64,000 bases of DNA from Epiperipatus broadwayi (GCA_028023455.1 JAQFVV010000049.1:6850855-6914854), one strand, 5' to 3'. Counted from the first letter of the stretch, positions 39,701 to 50,764 are shown. Program-made: numbers and translations. Notes: generated by a model from the letters alone, not told the origin.

Positions 39701-41193
39701 ATGAAATCACTAGTAAATATATCTCAATTTCTACAAATTTCTTTGTGTATTTTGTAAATATTTAAGCTGTCTAACAATATTCACATGTTAAGTAAACACA
39801 CAACAAATACTCATCACGTTGTATTTCAAAATTGACATATATTTATCAAACACACACTCCTTTAATTTCTGACAAAAAATTTATGCTGATAAAAAAAACT
39901 AATAAATTTCTTAATTAGACAATCTGAAAATATCTTTTGACTGACTTCATAATCTCCTTGTAAAATAGATGTCATTTTTATTAAACTTTTCATGAAGAAC
40001 AGCATTGTTTTTCAAATTAACATAAAACTAAACAGACTTTATACTTGGCATGCTAAAGTGGGTTTATTACCTATTTGAGCTAAATAGAAATTTATCACTT
40101 TTGTTTAATATAATTGACATGTCAGAATATTTTTCATTTTCCCAAACCGACCTCATGGAGTTGGAACCATACTGATTTGAATTAATTGTTATTGTGATGT
40201 TTAATAAAGTCGAATCATAATAGAATCAAGAACCGAATGTTCCAGGTTCAATCTCCATCTGTCACTTCAAGGTGCGCACATTTCATTACCTTCTAAGCGA
40301 TATATAAGTGAATGTTTTTATATAAACATATATATTTAATTATAAATATATACTTTAATATTTAAATCAACATTTGTAAGTTTGTTATACGTTACACAAT
40401 TTTATGAAAGAGTTATGAAATTAATGTTTTTAATTAGTTTGATTTGTAGATACATTAGTAAATATCTTTATAAATTAAGTTTTTTTTATAAACTAAGTTA
40501 ATGTAAAATTTATTTTATTATTTTTATATAATGAGAACAGTAATATAAAATCCCTATTTGATTGTACTAATTCTCTTTATTTAATCCAATGATGGATAAA
40601 ATTATCTATAATTTCTCATAAAATATCTGAATGGCAAAGGCAGTACTCACAAGATTTTTTAACAGTTAGGGTTAGAGCAGCTTTGTTTTCCTAATTTTAA
40701 CATTTAACTAAGAATAGCATATACCAATTTACTGACCAATACTGAATATTTAGCTAGTTTCTATAAATGATTGCTTGAAAAATAATTCTTAATCTATTAA
40801 AAAATATTAAGTTTCTTCAAATTAATTTTACAGGAATATTTATGTATAGAGTAATCTAATCCTGTCATATCTATGATGTCTATATTTGAAATTCAATTCT
40901 TTACAAATCAAATAATATTAAATAAACTAAAAATTAATAAAAGTATAAATTTTATTCTTTAGTTTATCATGTATAAGCAGTTAAAATACAAATACTTATA
41001 TGTATCTTAGAATACCTTTGGTGTTCAATATATAAATAACATTCAAGATTAAAATCATAATGGCCACTTTACTATTGATAACATTTGACTTACACTTGAT
41101 TAAAGAGTATTTTAAAATATTTGTTGTACAATGTTATGGATTTTAATTTCCAATATTATACATACAATACCTAACTATGCTATCTGTGTTTAG
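39701..41193. other. AT-rich non-coding stretch
   Basis: No gene recognised. GTTCCAGGTTCAATCTCC near 40238-40255 resembles a tRNA B box but no matching A box is convincing. Confidence 0.4.
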
Positions 41194-41239
41194 AAATCCA
41201 AGTCTGAATCACACATCTTAATGATTCAGACTTGGATTT
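41194..41239. repeat. perfect 18-bp stem hairpin
   Basis: AAATCCAAGTCTGAATCA (41194-41211) is followed after 10 nt by its exact complement (41222-41239). Likely the last remnant of a foldback element. A small hairpin RNA precursor is possible but the loop and flanks give no support. Confidence 0.6.
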
Positions 41240-41421
41240 TTAAAGATGGATAGTGCAATTGAAACTATAGCAGTTGGTTATATTTCATTACTATATGAGT
41301 TTTATCAAGTGTTGTGCATTCCTTTTATATATATATACATAAAGCTAAACTAGTCAATATAAAATCAAAACTACCCCAAATCCAAAATTAAACCAGACCA
41401 GCATAAAAATAATATAAAATA

Positions 41422-41465
41422 ACACAACCTAAGGTTTCACTGCTACAAGCAGACTTCTCAAGTGT
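41422..41465 (-). ncRNA. hammerhead-like motif in PLE1, left arm
   Basis: Complement of the motif at 42794-42837, identical base for base. Described there. Confidence 0.5.
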
Positions 41466-41499
41466 AAAGAACTACAAAAACTACACAATATATATAATA

Positions 41500-42105
41500 T
41501 TAAAAACTACCCACAAATCCATTCACTTCCCATTCACCCTTAATATTAAAAGAACTCTTAAATAAGTTAATTGCTTCAGAATAATAAATTTTCCAATAAT
41601 AAAGACTCTTTAATTCTTCTTTTGATGTTATTTCTCTCAAAGAAGACAACCTTAGCTTCATCAAAATCAATAGAGTGGCCTGTATCTTTTTATGGGCATA
41701 CAAAGCAGAACTAAGATAGCTATTTTTAACTCTACTTTTATGAACCTTTATTCTTTCATTTAAACTCAAACTACTCTGACCTATGTAAACCTTCTTACAA
41801 AATAAACAAGGAATAAAATATACTACACCAGGAATAGTCTTTCTATCAAAAACTTCTTTTGTATTATTTAATAAATTATTCAATGTAACACCCCTTTTCC
41901 AAGCAATTTTCTTATTTCCAAACAATATACTATTTCTACACACAATTTTATAAGAAGACAATTTAAATGGCAAAGAAATAAAATCATATTTTTCATTAAC
42001 CTTTACATCCTTACAAATATTACTATTAAATAAAATACTTTTAACAAATTTATCAGAGTATCCAACACTCAAGTAATCTTTATAAAATTGATATTTCTGA
42101 AACAA
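41500..42105 (-). pseudogene. PLE1 GIY-YIG ORF, left arm, frameshifted
   Basis: Encodes the same protein as the right arm but shifts frame after SSALYAHK, so the segment corresponding to the DTGHTIDFDEAKVVF region of the other arm is read out of frame before the original frame end (ending NGFVGSF) is regained. The GIY part (GVVYF), the CLFC pair and the YIG part (KVYIG) are intact. It is 5'-truncated, since no RT domain is present upstream before the palindrome centre. Confidence 0.8.
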
Positions 42106-42759
42106 AGCAACCCCACTAGAAATATTAAATTAAATAATTCTAGTGGGGTTGCTTTGTTTCAGAAATATCAATTTTATAAAGATTACTTGAGTGTTGGATA
42201 CTCTGATAAATTTGTTAAAAGTATTTTATTTAATAGTAATATTTGTAAGGATGTAAAGGTTAAAGAAAAATATGATTTTATTTCTTTGCCATTTAAATTG
42301 TCTTCTTATAAAATTGTGTGTAGAAATAATATATTGTTTGGAAATAAGAAAATTGCTTGGAAAAGGGGTGTTACATTGAATAATTTATTAAATAATACAA
42401 AAGAAGTTTTTGATAGAAAGACTATTCCTGGTGTAGTATATTTTATTCCTTGTTTATTTTGTAAGAAGGTTTACATAGGTCAGAGTAGTTTGAGTTTAAA
42501 TGAAAGAATAAAGGTTCATAAAAGTAGAGTTAAAAATAGATATCTTAGTTCTGCTTTGTATGTCCATGAAAAAGATACAGGCCACACTATTGATTTTGAT
42601 GAAGCTAAGGTTGTCTTCTTTGAGAGAAATGAAATCAAAAGAAGAATTAAAGAGTCTTTATTATTGAAAATTTATTATTCTGAAGCAATTAACTTATTTA
42701 AGAGTTCTTTTAATATTAAGGGTGGATGGGAAGTGAATGGATTTGTGGGTAGTTTTTAA
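42088..42759 (+). CDS. PLE1 C-terminal ORF with GIY-YIG endonuclease (5'-truncated)
   Basis: An open 223-codon frame. The first 17 or so codons read through the spacer and the other arm, so the Met is accidental and real coding begins near 42138. Residues 115-118 (GVVY) and 128-131 (VYIG) are the GIY and YIG motifs. CLFC (122-125) between them is the CxxC pair typical of Penelope nucleases, and R140 in LNERIK is the conserved arginine. The later HEKDTGHTIDFDEAKVV and NEIKRRIKESLL segments match the rest of the domain, including its conserved acidic residue. In intact elements this nuclease nicks target DNA to prime reverse transcription. Here there is no RT, so the copy is not autonomous. A left-arm twin is frameshifted. 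Confidence 0.82.
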   Translation: MIFLKQSNPTRNIKLNNSSGVALFQKYQFYKDYLSVGYSDKFVKSILFNSNICKDVKVKEKYDFISLPFKLSSYKIVCRNNILFGNKKIAWKRGVTLNNLLNNTKEVFDRKTIPGVVYFIPCLFCKKVYIGQSSLSLNERIKVHKSRVKNRYLSSALYVHEKDTGHTIDFDEAKVVFFERNEIKRRIKESLLLKIYYSEAINLFKSSFNIKGGWEVNGFVGSF

Positions 42760-42793
42760 TATTATATATATTGTGTAGTTTTTGTAGTCCTTT

Positions 42794-42837
42794 ACACTTG
42801 AGAAGTCTGCTTGTAGCAGTGAAACCTTAGGTTGTGT
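42794..42837 (+). ncRNA. hammerhead-like motif in PLE1 3' UTR
   Basis: ACAC, then TTGAGAA where CTGANGA is expected, stem II (CTGC TTGTA GCAG), GAAA, a short CC/GG stem III, TT and GTGT pairing with the opening ACAC. Positions 3 and 8 of the core both deviate (C to U, G to A), which could restore the C3-G8 pair as U-A. Penelope elements are known to carry hammerheads in their terminal repeats, which supports the reading, but activity is doubtful. Confidence 0.5.
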
Positions 42838-42909
42838 TATTTTATATTATTTTTATGTGGGTCTGGTTTAATTTTGGATTTGGGGTAGTTTTGATTTTAC
42901 ATATATATA

Positions 42910-45104
42910 TGTTGTGCACTTTTTATTAGCTCAGACTATTCTAAAATAAAATTTTAGAGTATAATTTTAAATTTTACAAATCCAATAATATTTACTTATT
43001 AAAAGAAGACAATAATGAAATATTAGATCATAGGGTTTGAACTCGAATTTAGCTAATAGAAATTACTAAATGATTTTAACTCAAAATACATATAGAAATT
43101 AACCTACAGAGTCATATATATGCAGATGGATGAACAATTAATATTATTTAGTATTTAAAACCAGTGAAGTTTAAATTGTAATTTTGTAAATTCAATGTGT
43201 TACAAAGAGGAATAATTATTGTTTGTGCGCATTTGATTTTAAACATAGAAATTATTTATCTTCAAATCTTACTATATTTAAAAGTAAATAAATAAAGTTT
43301 AATTTTACCAAAATACTGATTTAGAATTAAAATAGTAAATTCTATCTTTATTTAAATTCTAAAAAATATTGTATTTTAATATTTTTTAAAAAAAAACGGA
43401 AAATCGGTCATTTTAAAATAATAAACCAACAACTTTCAAAATAAATAATTGTTTCATAGAAAAAAGTGGGAAAATATTAGCCAATCAAAGAGTTTCAAAC
43501 AATCTTGGAATATGAAATTCAAGAGAGGGGGGGTAAAAAAAAAAAGCTTCTTGATTGTAAAGTTTAAGCAACTGAGTTTTTTTTTCTTGGTGATATTTTT
43601 TTTAAAAAAAAAACAAAAAACAAAGTTGGATTAAAAATTCCTAAAACCTTATGATTTACAACTCTATATCAATATACATGGATAATTATAAGCTCTGTTG
43701 TTAAAATAATGGAATAAATTAATCGTTTTTCTACTGGGCAAGTCAATAATCGGAATTCCCAATAATCTCTTGAAAATTAATAAGTATTGAAGAAATAATG
43801 GGAGATGAATAGTCAACGAATATATTCACGGAAAAATAACAATAATTGTGCCATAGGGAAAATGAACTGCAGTAATACACAAAAGGAAATAAATAAACAC
43901 CGTAAATATCCAGTAAGGATGGATAAAAGAATAGTAAATCTCTTGGAAACAGTTAAGTATATATATTTAAAATGTAATGGAACTAAAAATGAAAAGTGTT
44001 CATTATTATTCTGGATGTATATACAATCTTAATTACAATGTGAGATAGAATTATTTATTTGGAGCCAAAAATGTGACACGACACATTCTTAAGTGAAATC
44101 ATAAGTGTGCCTTTTATTATAGAGAGAAATATGTATCATCTAAAATAAGTAAGGCAAGCCACAAATAAATTTTTATTACTAAACAAAGAACAAAATGAAG
44201 GATTATTGTTGCAGTAACTCAAATACCTCGCGCGAATCTTTGGATAAGCAGAATCTTCAAAAAATAAGAAAAAATAAAAACGTTCTAATAAGTTTATGGA
44301 GTGTGGAACAACTAGAAAATTTAAAAGTGTTCTTATACTTCAGCTGAGAGTTTAAAAGAGAACTTCTTTCTAATGTCAGTATTTATATTTTTAATCTATG
44401 ATTTGTTAGTATAATAGGAGAGGGGAAGAGAACTAAATCATTTAATATGGAATTAATTCAAGTGTTGTTATATTAATAGTTATTTAATAATTCGATTAAG
44501 TTTAAAGATTATGAATCCTGTAAATAAACAAATATACTCGATATTTTAGTATGAAAGGGTATTTAAAATGATATATACATATTCCAAAGAGCAGGTTATA
44601 TTTACATGTACAAATGGATAAACTAAAAAAAAAAACAATTATTTTGTTCTTATGTGAAAGATAAAAGTAGTAATTTTGTTTGCTTACCAACCTCCAGAAT
44701 TATAACCCTATGTTCTCATTTATTTTTTGTATTATTACTTAATTATCAAGTACTACTATTATGTAGAGGTTAAACTAATGAACCATGAATGAAAAAAAAA
44801 AGATTGTTTAATAAACTGAGTATGGGATATATAGTTCACATACATAGGGATAAATATCTCAACATATAATGGGAAATCATTAGTTTTGTTTGATAATAAT
44901 ACTCCAAAGATTAATTTTCTGTTGTTTTTATTATTATAATATATATGTATTATTTTGTTATGTTATTTTAAATTTGATATTAATGGAAATGTTTATTATC
45001 ATTTGTAATGAATATTATTAAAATTATTGTTTTAAAAGTTTTATTAAATTCCAATTGCTGCATATCTTTTCTGGGCTCATTTTCACCACATCACACAACT
45101 TAAA
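42910..45104 (+). repeat. 5' LTR of the gypsy element
   Basis: Aligns end to end with 51027-53219, differing at a few percent of positions plus small indels in A and T runs. A 75-codon frame (43805-44032) recurs in both LTRs only because the LTRs are copies; nothing indicates a protein. More than 2 kb is long for an invertebrate gypsy LTR. Confidence 0.93.
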
Positions 45105-45122
45105 ACTTGTTTATATGAATTT

Positions 45123-45254
45123 GAGTTTATTGTAAATAAATAGATATAAATATGGTTTATGGTATCTATTGATGGATATCATGAAAATGAGTTTATTGTA
45201 AATAAATAGATATAAATATAGTTTATGGTATCTGTTGATGGATATCATGAAAAT
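45123..45254 (+). repeat. 66-bp tandem duplication in gypsy leader
   Basis: Two adjacent 66-bp units (45123-45188, 45189-45254) starting GAGTTTATTGTAAATAAATA and ending GGATATCATGAAAAT, with only two differences. Located between the 5' LTR and gag, where packaging signals would be expected. Confidence 0.9.
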
Positions 45255-45401
45255 GAAATATAATTGATTTGTCGTTATTTGAGGGAGTTATTGATTGTTG
45301 GAATAGCCTAGTAGAAAATATTTTTTATGAAGTTGAACTAAGTCATATTTTTAAAAAAAATTAGCATAGTGTTTTAGTGAAAAAGAATTTTTTTTCCAAA
45401 A

Positions 45402-47466
45402 ATGAGTGGAATTGAATATTCAGAAAAAGAAGAAAATATTTATTCTGTCCAAGAACAAGATCTCAAGGAAATGTTAGAAATAGAAATAAGGATGGAAAAA
45501 GAAAGGGGAAGTCGTAAGAAAGATAGAGAAATAAGAAAGGATATCCAATATGAAGTTATAGAAGAAAAGACAGTTGTTGTGGTGGAAGAGAAGAAAAGTT
45601 TAGATGATTTGTTTGTATTGATGATGAAAATAAATGAATCTTTGAGTGAATCTTTAAATAAAAAGTTAGAAGAGTCTAGTAAATCTTTAAGAGAAGATAA
45701 TAGATTTTTAAGAGTACAGTTAGAAGAGAATAGTAAAAAATTAGAAGAGAATAACAAAAAGTCAGAAGAAGATAATAGATTTTTAAGAAAAGAACTACAA
45801 GAAACTAATAAAGTGCTGAGTGAGAAGTTAGAATTTATGAATAAATGTATAGTTGAAAATCAATAAGCCATTAAGGTTATAAAAGGAGATTTAGAAAAAA
45901 AATTGGAGAATTAAGTGAAAAGTTTGCAACAAAAGACAATGTTATAGAGGTAGTAAAAGAGAAAATAGATGAAGAGTTAGAAGGATATGTTCATAAAAAT
46001 GTTCAAGCTCTTCAAGTTCAGGGTAAAGAAGCTATCAAACAATGGACAGTTAGTAAAAATGAACTGAATGAAAAGATAGAGCATGTAGATAGTGGTGTTA
46101 AAGGTATACAGAATCAAGTGGAATTAATAAAAAACAAGTTTGAATTTTTAAGAACAGAAGTAAAAGAAGAAATGGATAACAGTGCTCTAGAATTTAAAAA
46201 AGAGTTGGGAATAGGAATAGAGAAAAATTTACAAGTTATAAAATCTAACAAAACTGAAGATCAAAGATATCGATCTAAAATGGGAGAAAGGTTGAAAAAG
46301 TTAGAGAAAGAATTAATAGATTGAATAGAGAAGAATAAAGAAGTAATTGAAGAAAATAATAGCTCAAAAGAGATGAATAATATAAACATTGATCAATTAA
46401 GAGAGGAGCAAAAGAATTATATAGATAGTTTGTTTAGTAAAATGAAATTGGAGGATAAAATACTTGATAATGATATTAGAGTTGATGAAATTAAGGTCAA
46501 CAATCGTGATAGATTAAAATGGTCAGAAAGCTTAGGAAAGAAAACTTCTAATGAAATTTTAAGAGATAAAACTATGGATGAAAATTGTACTAGGGTAAAA
46601 CAACTGGAAGATATTACTAATAACCATAATGAAAAAATAAGTAGGTTTCAAGAAATAGAATCTGATAGAGATGATCAATCAACAGACAGAGGAGTAAGTG
46701 CAAGTAATTCTATAGCTATAAGGTTTATTAAGGTAAAACCCTTTAAAGGTGAATATATGAAGAATCCTTCAGAATTCCTAAATAATTTGGTTTCTTTGTG
46801 TCCTATGTCAGACAGGGAAAGATTAGCTATCTCAAGTAACCATTTGTATGGTGCTGCAAGAGACTGGTGGCAGTCATTATTCGAAAAACCCATAGTATAT
46901 GGAGACTTCAAATGATATTGTCTAGTTTTTGGGGATCTGACAAGCAGGATTACATTAGATACCAAATAATGCAAGAAAGGCATAATGCTAACAAAGGTGG
47001 ATATGCAAAATTTTTTCTCAACCAAGCTGTTAGATTAAAAACCCTTACTTCATTTCCATTGTCGGAAATGCAAATTATCAGATTGATTCGGCGAAATTTA
47101 CCATGCCATATTGAGCAAATTCTCATTGCTGCAGATAGGTATACTATTGAAGAAGTGAGTGAGATTCTAGATGCCTTAGAGTTGAGTGATGGCAGTTTAG
47201 AAAGAGGAAATAGACAGTTGAAGGAAAAGTTCAATTATCCAGTAGCTGCAATGCAAGTTAGGCCCAATATGCCTCCGAGAGTTATGAGAAATAAACCATA
47301 TTTTGGTGTAAAAAGTAGATTTGTTTCTAAGGCAAGAAATCCAAGTATAGTTAATCAAGGTAGAAATAAACCATTAATTCAGGATAGTAAGCCTTCAACC
47401 AGTGGAATTACCACTATTTTAAAGAAGACAGGGTGTAAAGCTGTTGACAAGACCATGTTAAACTAG
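45402..47466 (+). pseudogene. gag: gypsy gag, disrupted
   Basis: Starts at ATG 45402. The N-terminal 350 or so codons are Lys/Glu/Asn-rich with heptad-like leucines (coiled coil, for example SLSESLNKKLEE). The capsid-like part follows: FKGEYMKNPSEFLNNL, GAARDWWQSL (the conserved A-WW-L stretch of retrotransposon Gag) and a helical region around LRRNLPCHIEQILIAADRY-type sequence. No CCHC zinc knuckle is seen near the end. Lesions are TAA at 45864, one lost A in the run 45895-45902, TGA at 46322 and a lost base at about 46913. The final stop is TAG at 47464, preceded by a shift heptamer. Confidence 0.85.
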
Positions 47467-47893
47467 AGAGGTCTTTGTTTATGTGTTCCTCTATGCAAGG
47501 GCCTTCAATGTATCAAAAGTGGAACAATATGTGGCTTTTAAATACATTAGATCTGGACATAGACTACTTAGAGCCATTTAACATTGGTGAGCCACCTATC
47601 ATGTATCAATGTCCAGTAGTAACCTTATATATTGGTGAATTAAAAATTGAAGCTTTAATTGACTCTGGAAGTCAAGCTTCTATACTATCAGAGCATATGT
47701 ATATGAAAATTATAGCTGTACAAGGGAATATCCCATCCCATAAAACAAATTCAAGTCACTCTAGCCAATGGAAAGAGGACTAGGCTCTTTAATAAGCAAG
47801 TCTTGATTACCTTTATTGTTAGTGGTGTCGAATTTGAACACGTGTTTCTCATCATGCCAGGATTAATACATGAAGTTATTAAGGATCTGACTT
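47448..47893 (+). pseudogene. gypsy retropepsin-like protease
   Basis: The active-site loop is ALIDSGSQASILS (Asp codon at 47661). The frame runs open to 47783, but the homologous reading moves to the next frame at about 47740 (IKQIQVTLANGKRTRLF) and back at about 47890, where DFMMIHKCKIDF matches the protease-end GxDFL..H segment. Two compensating indels, so the last third is out of frame. It would process the Gag-Pol polyprotein in an intact element. Confidence 0.8.
47457..47463 (+). promoter_or_regulatory. candidate -1 ribosomal frameshift site (G_TTA_AAC)
   Basis: In the gag frame the codons are ATG TTA AAC TAG, so GTTAAAC sits directly before the gag stop. Slipping back one base enters the frame of the protease and RT ORF, which is open from 47448. 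The heptamer fits the X_XXY_YYZ slip rule and is used by known viral sites. A 5-bp stem (AGAGG 47467-47471 with CCTCT 47488-47492) follows closely, though the spacer is short. Confidence 0.65.
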
Positions 47894-48992
47894 CATGATG
47901 ATTCATAAATGTAAAATTGATTTTCAAAATAAAAATTTTTATTGTGGAGAAGAAAGGCTCAAGTTTGAATATGGATCTCATAACATTTCTAGTCAATTAT
48001 TGTGTATCCATGATATGTCAATTGATGTTAACATTCAGGCTAAAGTGGAAAATGTTTGTGAAAAGAATTCTAAATTTAAGGAAAATTTATTCCAATTGAT
48101 GTATAATTATAAATGTATATTTTCTAAAATTCCTGGTATCATAGAGGGATATGTTCATCGAGTACAATTAACAAGTAATGACCCTTTCCAGCAAAAGATG
48201 TACCCGATTCCATATCAATATCAGGATGAGGTACAGAATGAAATAGATAGAATGCTAGAATGGAAAATAATTAAAAAATGTCCTTCTCCTTATGTTAATC
48301 CACTAGTGATCATAAAAAAGAAGGATAACTCTATAAGAGTTTGTTTAAATGCTCGTATGTTAAACCAAATGACCATTCCTGAGCATGACATTTCTCCACC
48401 AGTACATGAACTTCTTATTAAATTTCGAGATAAGTCAATTTTTTCTATATTTGATCTAACATCCAGCTATTGGCAAATTCCACTACATGAGGAGGATCAG
48501 CAATATACAGCATTTCGTTTCAAGGGACAGTCGTATGTTTTCAGACATATGCCCTTCAGCCTCATTAATAGTGGAGCTGGTTTGATTAGATGTTTAGACA
48601 TGGTCTTTTCAAGACAATTAAAAGAAAAGATCATCATGTCTGTGGATGATATAGTCATCGCGTCAGATAGTATGGAAGAGCATCTGGAATGCTTACGAAT
48701 GTTCTTTCAAGAGTGTTCCTCCAAAAATATCAAGATTAATTTAGAGAAGTGCTCTATAGCAGAAAAAGAAATTACTTTTCTGGGACACTTAGTCAACGAG
48801 CATGGTATCCAACCCCATCCACAAAAGGTGGCTGCTATACAGCGTTTCCCTATACCTAAAACTGTAAAACAGTTAAAATCGTTCTTCGGTCTATGCAACT
48901 ACTACCATAAATTTTATGAGAACTTTGCTGGAGACACTTTATATCTTTCTAAATTATTAAAAAAAGGTGGAAAAATGGCATTGGACCATTGA
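47894..48992 (+). pseudogene. pol: gypsy reverse transcriptase
   Basis: Open over the whole RT. Entry region YPIPYQYQDEVQNEIDRML, then SPYVNPLVIIKKKDNSIRVC, ARMLNQMTIPEHD, FSIFDLTSSYWQIPL (first catalytic Asp), FRHMPFSLINSGAGLIRCLD (usually LPFGL) and the active site MSVDDIVIA at 48636-48662. The usual Tyr of Y-V-D-D is Ser (TCT, 48639-48641), one base from a Tyr codon. FLGHLVNEHGI and SFFGLCNYYHKF complete the fold. A frame change at about 48965 leads into RNase H. The Ser and the Gly to Ser change suggest decay after insertion. Confidence 0.88.
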
Positions 48993-49818
48993 GCATAGTA
49001 ATGAGTTTGAAAAGATTAAAATAAATTTTCTTAAATACGTGATTTTAGCATATCCTGACTTCAGTAAAACATTTTATCTACAGATAGATAGTAGCCACTA
49101 TGGTCTGGGAGTAGTACTATATCAACTTAATGATAATCAGATGCCCCAGGTATTATATTTCTTAAGCAGGCCCTTAAGAGGGGCAGAGCTGAACTACTCC
49201 ATCACTGAAAAAGAGGCTTTAGCTGTTGTCTGGGCATTCCAGAAATTGCGCCAGTTCTTGTTAGGCTCTGAAGTGATTGTGTTGTCAGACCATAGAAGTC
49301 TGGAATTTTTAAATCGCAGTTACTTAAATAATGAAAGGCTTGTAAGGTGGAGCTTGTATCTCCAACAATATAACTATAAAGTTATTTATATTGAAGAGAG
49401 AAAGAATATTCCTGCGGATATCCTTAGTCGCCACCCTATCTATCTGGTAGCTAGAAACTCCAATACTCAGAACATATGTATCAACAGTATGAATATTATG
49501 CAGGATGATTATATAGAGGATGAGTATAAAAATCTCTCTATTCTTCAAAGTCAGGATATGAAAATAAATAGCATCCTGACTATCTTAAATAATCAGGATA
49601 ATAAAACACAAGTTAATAAATATATCAGAAGAGTGTACCAAAGATATAAGGTATATCAAAATGTCTTAATGTTTAAGATAGATGTCAATGATGAGGAATC
49701 ATGGAGAATTGTAGTCCCACAATCTTTAATAGATAAATTAATAATATATACCCACAATAAATATGGTCATTACGGGGCTCCCAAAATTTTTTGTGTTAAA
49801 ATCTATTTTCTATTATAG
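48967..49818 (+). pseudogene. pol: gypsy RNase H and start of integrase zinc domain
   Basis: Continues the polyprotein in the next frame; the apparent Met start is accidental. LQIDSSHYGLGVVL, TEKEALAVVWAFQKLRQFL, VLSDHRSLEFL and PADILSRHP carry the D-E-D-D residues of RNase H. A linker of about 100 residues follows, then the HNKYGHYG pair of histidines of the integrase HHCC finger. The frame ends at 49818 because of an indel near the T run at about 49790; the cysteines are in the next frame. Confidence 0.88.
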
Positions 49819-50764
49819 AAATATGTACAGGAGAATCATAGAAAGTATTAAATCATGTGACATTTGTCTTAAATCAAAATATTGTAATAGGTCCTATGCA
49901 GGTGTACTGCAATCTATAGTCCCGGATTGGCCTAATGAACTGTTAGCCATTGATTTTTACAGACCCCTTCCACCATATAACCGGCAAAAGTTTATCTTAG
50001 TTGCAAATGACGTTTTCAGTAAATGGGTAGCAGCATATCTCGTACCAAAAGCTGATGCAAAGAATGTTATCAAATGCTTAATGGGAAATCAATTTCCTAT
50101 TGTTGGTAAGCCTGATAGTATACTGACTGATCATGCAACTGCATTTGTATCTTACCAATGGAATCACTGGATTCAAATTCAAGGTATAAAACACATTATG
50201 AGCTCCATAAGGAATCCTCAATCTAATCCTTGTGAGCGCATAATGAGAGAGTTAAGTAGATTATTTCGAGTCTATGTACCAGATAACCATACCCAATGTG
50301 TTTATAAATTGCCCGAAATTATCAGTTATATAAATATAACTTATCATGAGTCTACTGGTTTTTCTCCCATGAGTCTACATTATGGGAAACATGAACCTAT
50401 TCTAATTAAAACTCCTTTTCCAATAGTTAGGGAAAATATTGATATAAAAATAGATCAGGTAAAAGCAAAAATTAAGCTTAAAATTATGGGCAAGAAAAGA
50501 GTTAAAAGGTCATGTAATAAGCCACACCCCTTCAAAACAGATGATTTAGTATTATTACGAACACCTCATGTCAGTGATGTTCAGAAGAATAAATACAAAA
50601 AATTCTTAAGCTTGTATGAGGGTCCTTACAAAATTCTAAAACAGAGTGGAGAGAATGCTTTCCTGCTGTCAACTCCAGAAGATATTAGAGGAACATATAA
50701 TGCCCGAAGCCTCATTCCCTATTCTGTAAAGAGTCTAAAACAGAAGCTGTCAAAATTAGTGTAA
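49763..50764 (+). pseudogene. pol: gypsy integrase
   Basis: The zinc-finger cysteines are CDIC (49856-49867). Catalytic residues are D in AIDFYRPL (49952), D in ILTDHATAF (50129) and E in NPCERIMREL (50234), with 34 residues between the last two and NPxER replacing the common NGxxER. The C-terminal part has a KPHPFKTDDLVLLRTPH segment and a Y-E-G-PYKILK segment, as in the SH3-like and GPY/F module of gypsy integrases. The triad is complete and this ORF has no internal stop. It ends GTAATAG at 50761, 260 bp before the polypurine tract. Confidence 0.88.

Larger units (their letters stand above)
41361..42898. mobile_element. PLE1: head-to-head palindromic Penelope-like element
   Basis: Two arms of about 760 bp (41361-42121 and 42138-42898) are near-perfect complements around a 16-bp AT spacer. 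Each encodes the same C-terminal Penelope ORF section with a GIY-YIG nuclease, reading outward, and the same 3' UTR with a hammerhead-like motif. The reverse transcriptase is missing from both. Penelope elements are known for truncated inverted terminal copies, and this fits. The string TGTTGTGCA lies at 41310-41318 and again at 42910-42918, and could be a target duplication. Confidence 0.85.

Noticed and set aside
40225-40290. tRNA-derived SINE head
   Set aside because: Only a B-box-like GGTTCAATCTCC; no A box, tail or duplication.
42088-42140. N-terminal residues of the 223-codon PLE1 frame as a real start
   Set aside because: These codons read the spacer and the complement of the other arm, so the Met is accidental.
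43805-44032. 75-codon frame conserved in both gypsy LTRs (also 51922-52149)
   Set aside because: Conserved only because LTRs are copies of each other; no evidence of selection or a known domain.
45440-45757. 105-codon Ser/Phe-rich frame opposite gag
   Set aside because: Antisense shadow of the Lys/Glu-rich coiled-coil coding sequence.
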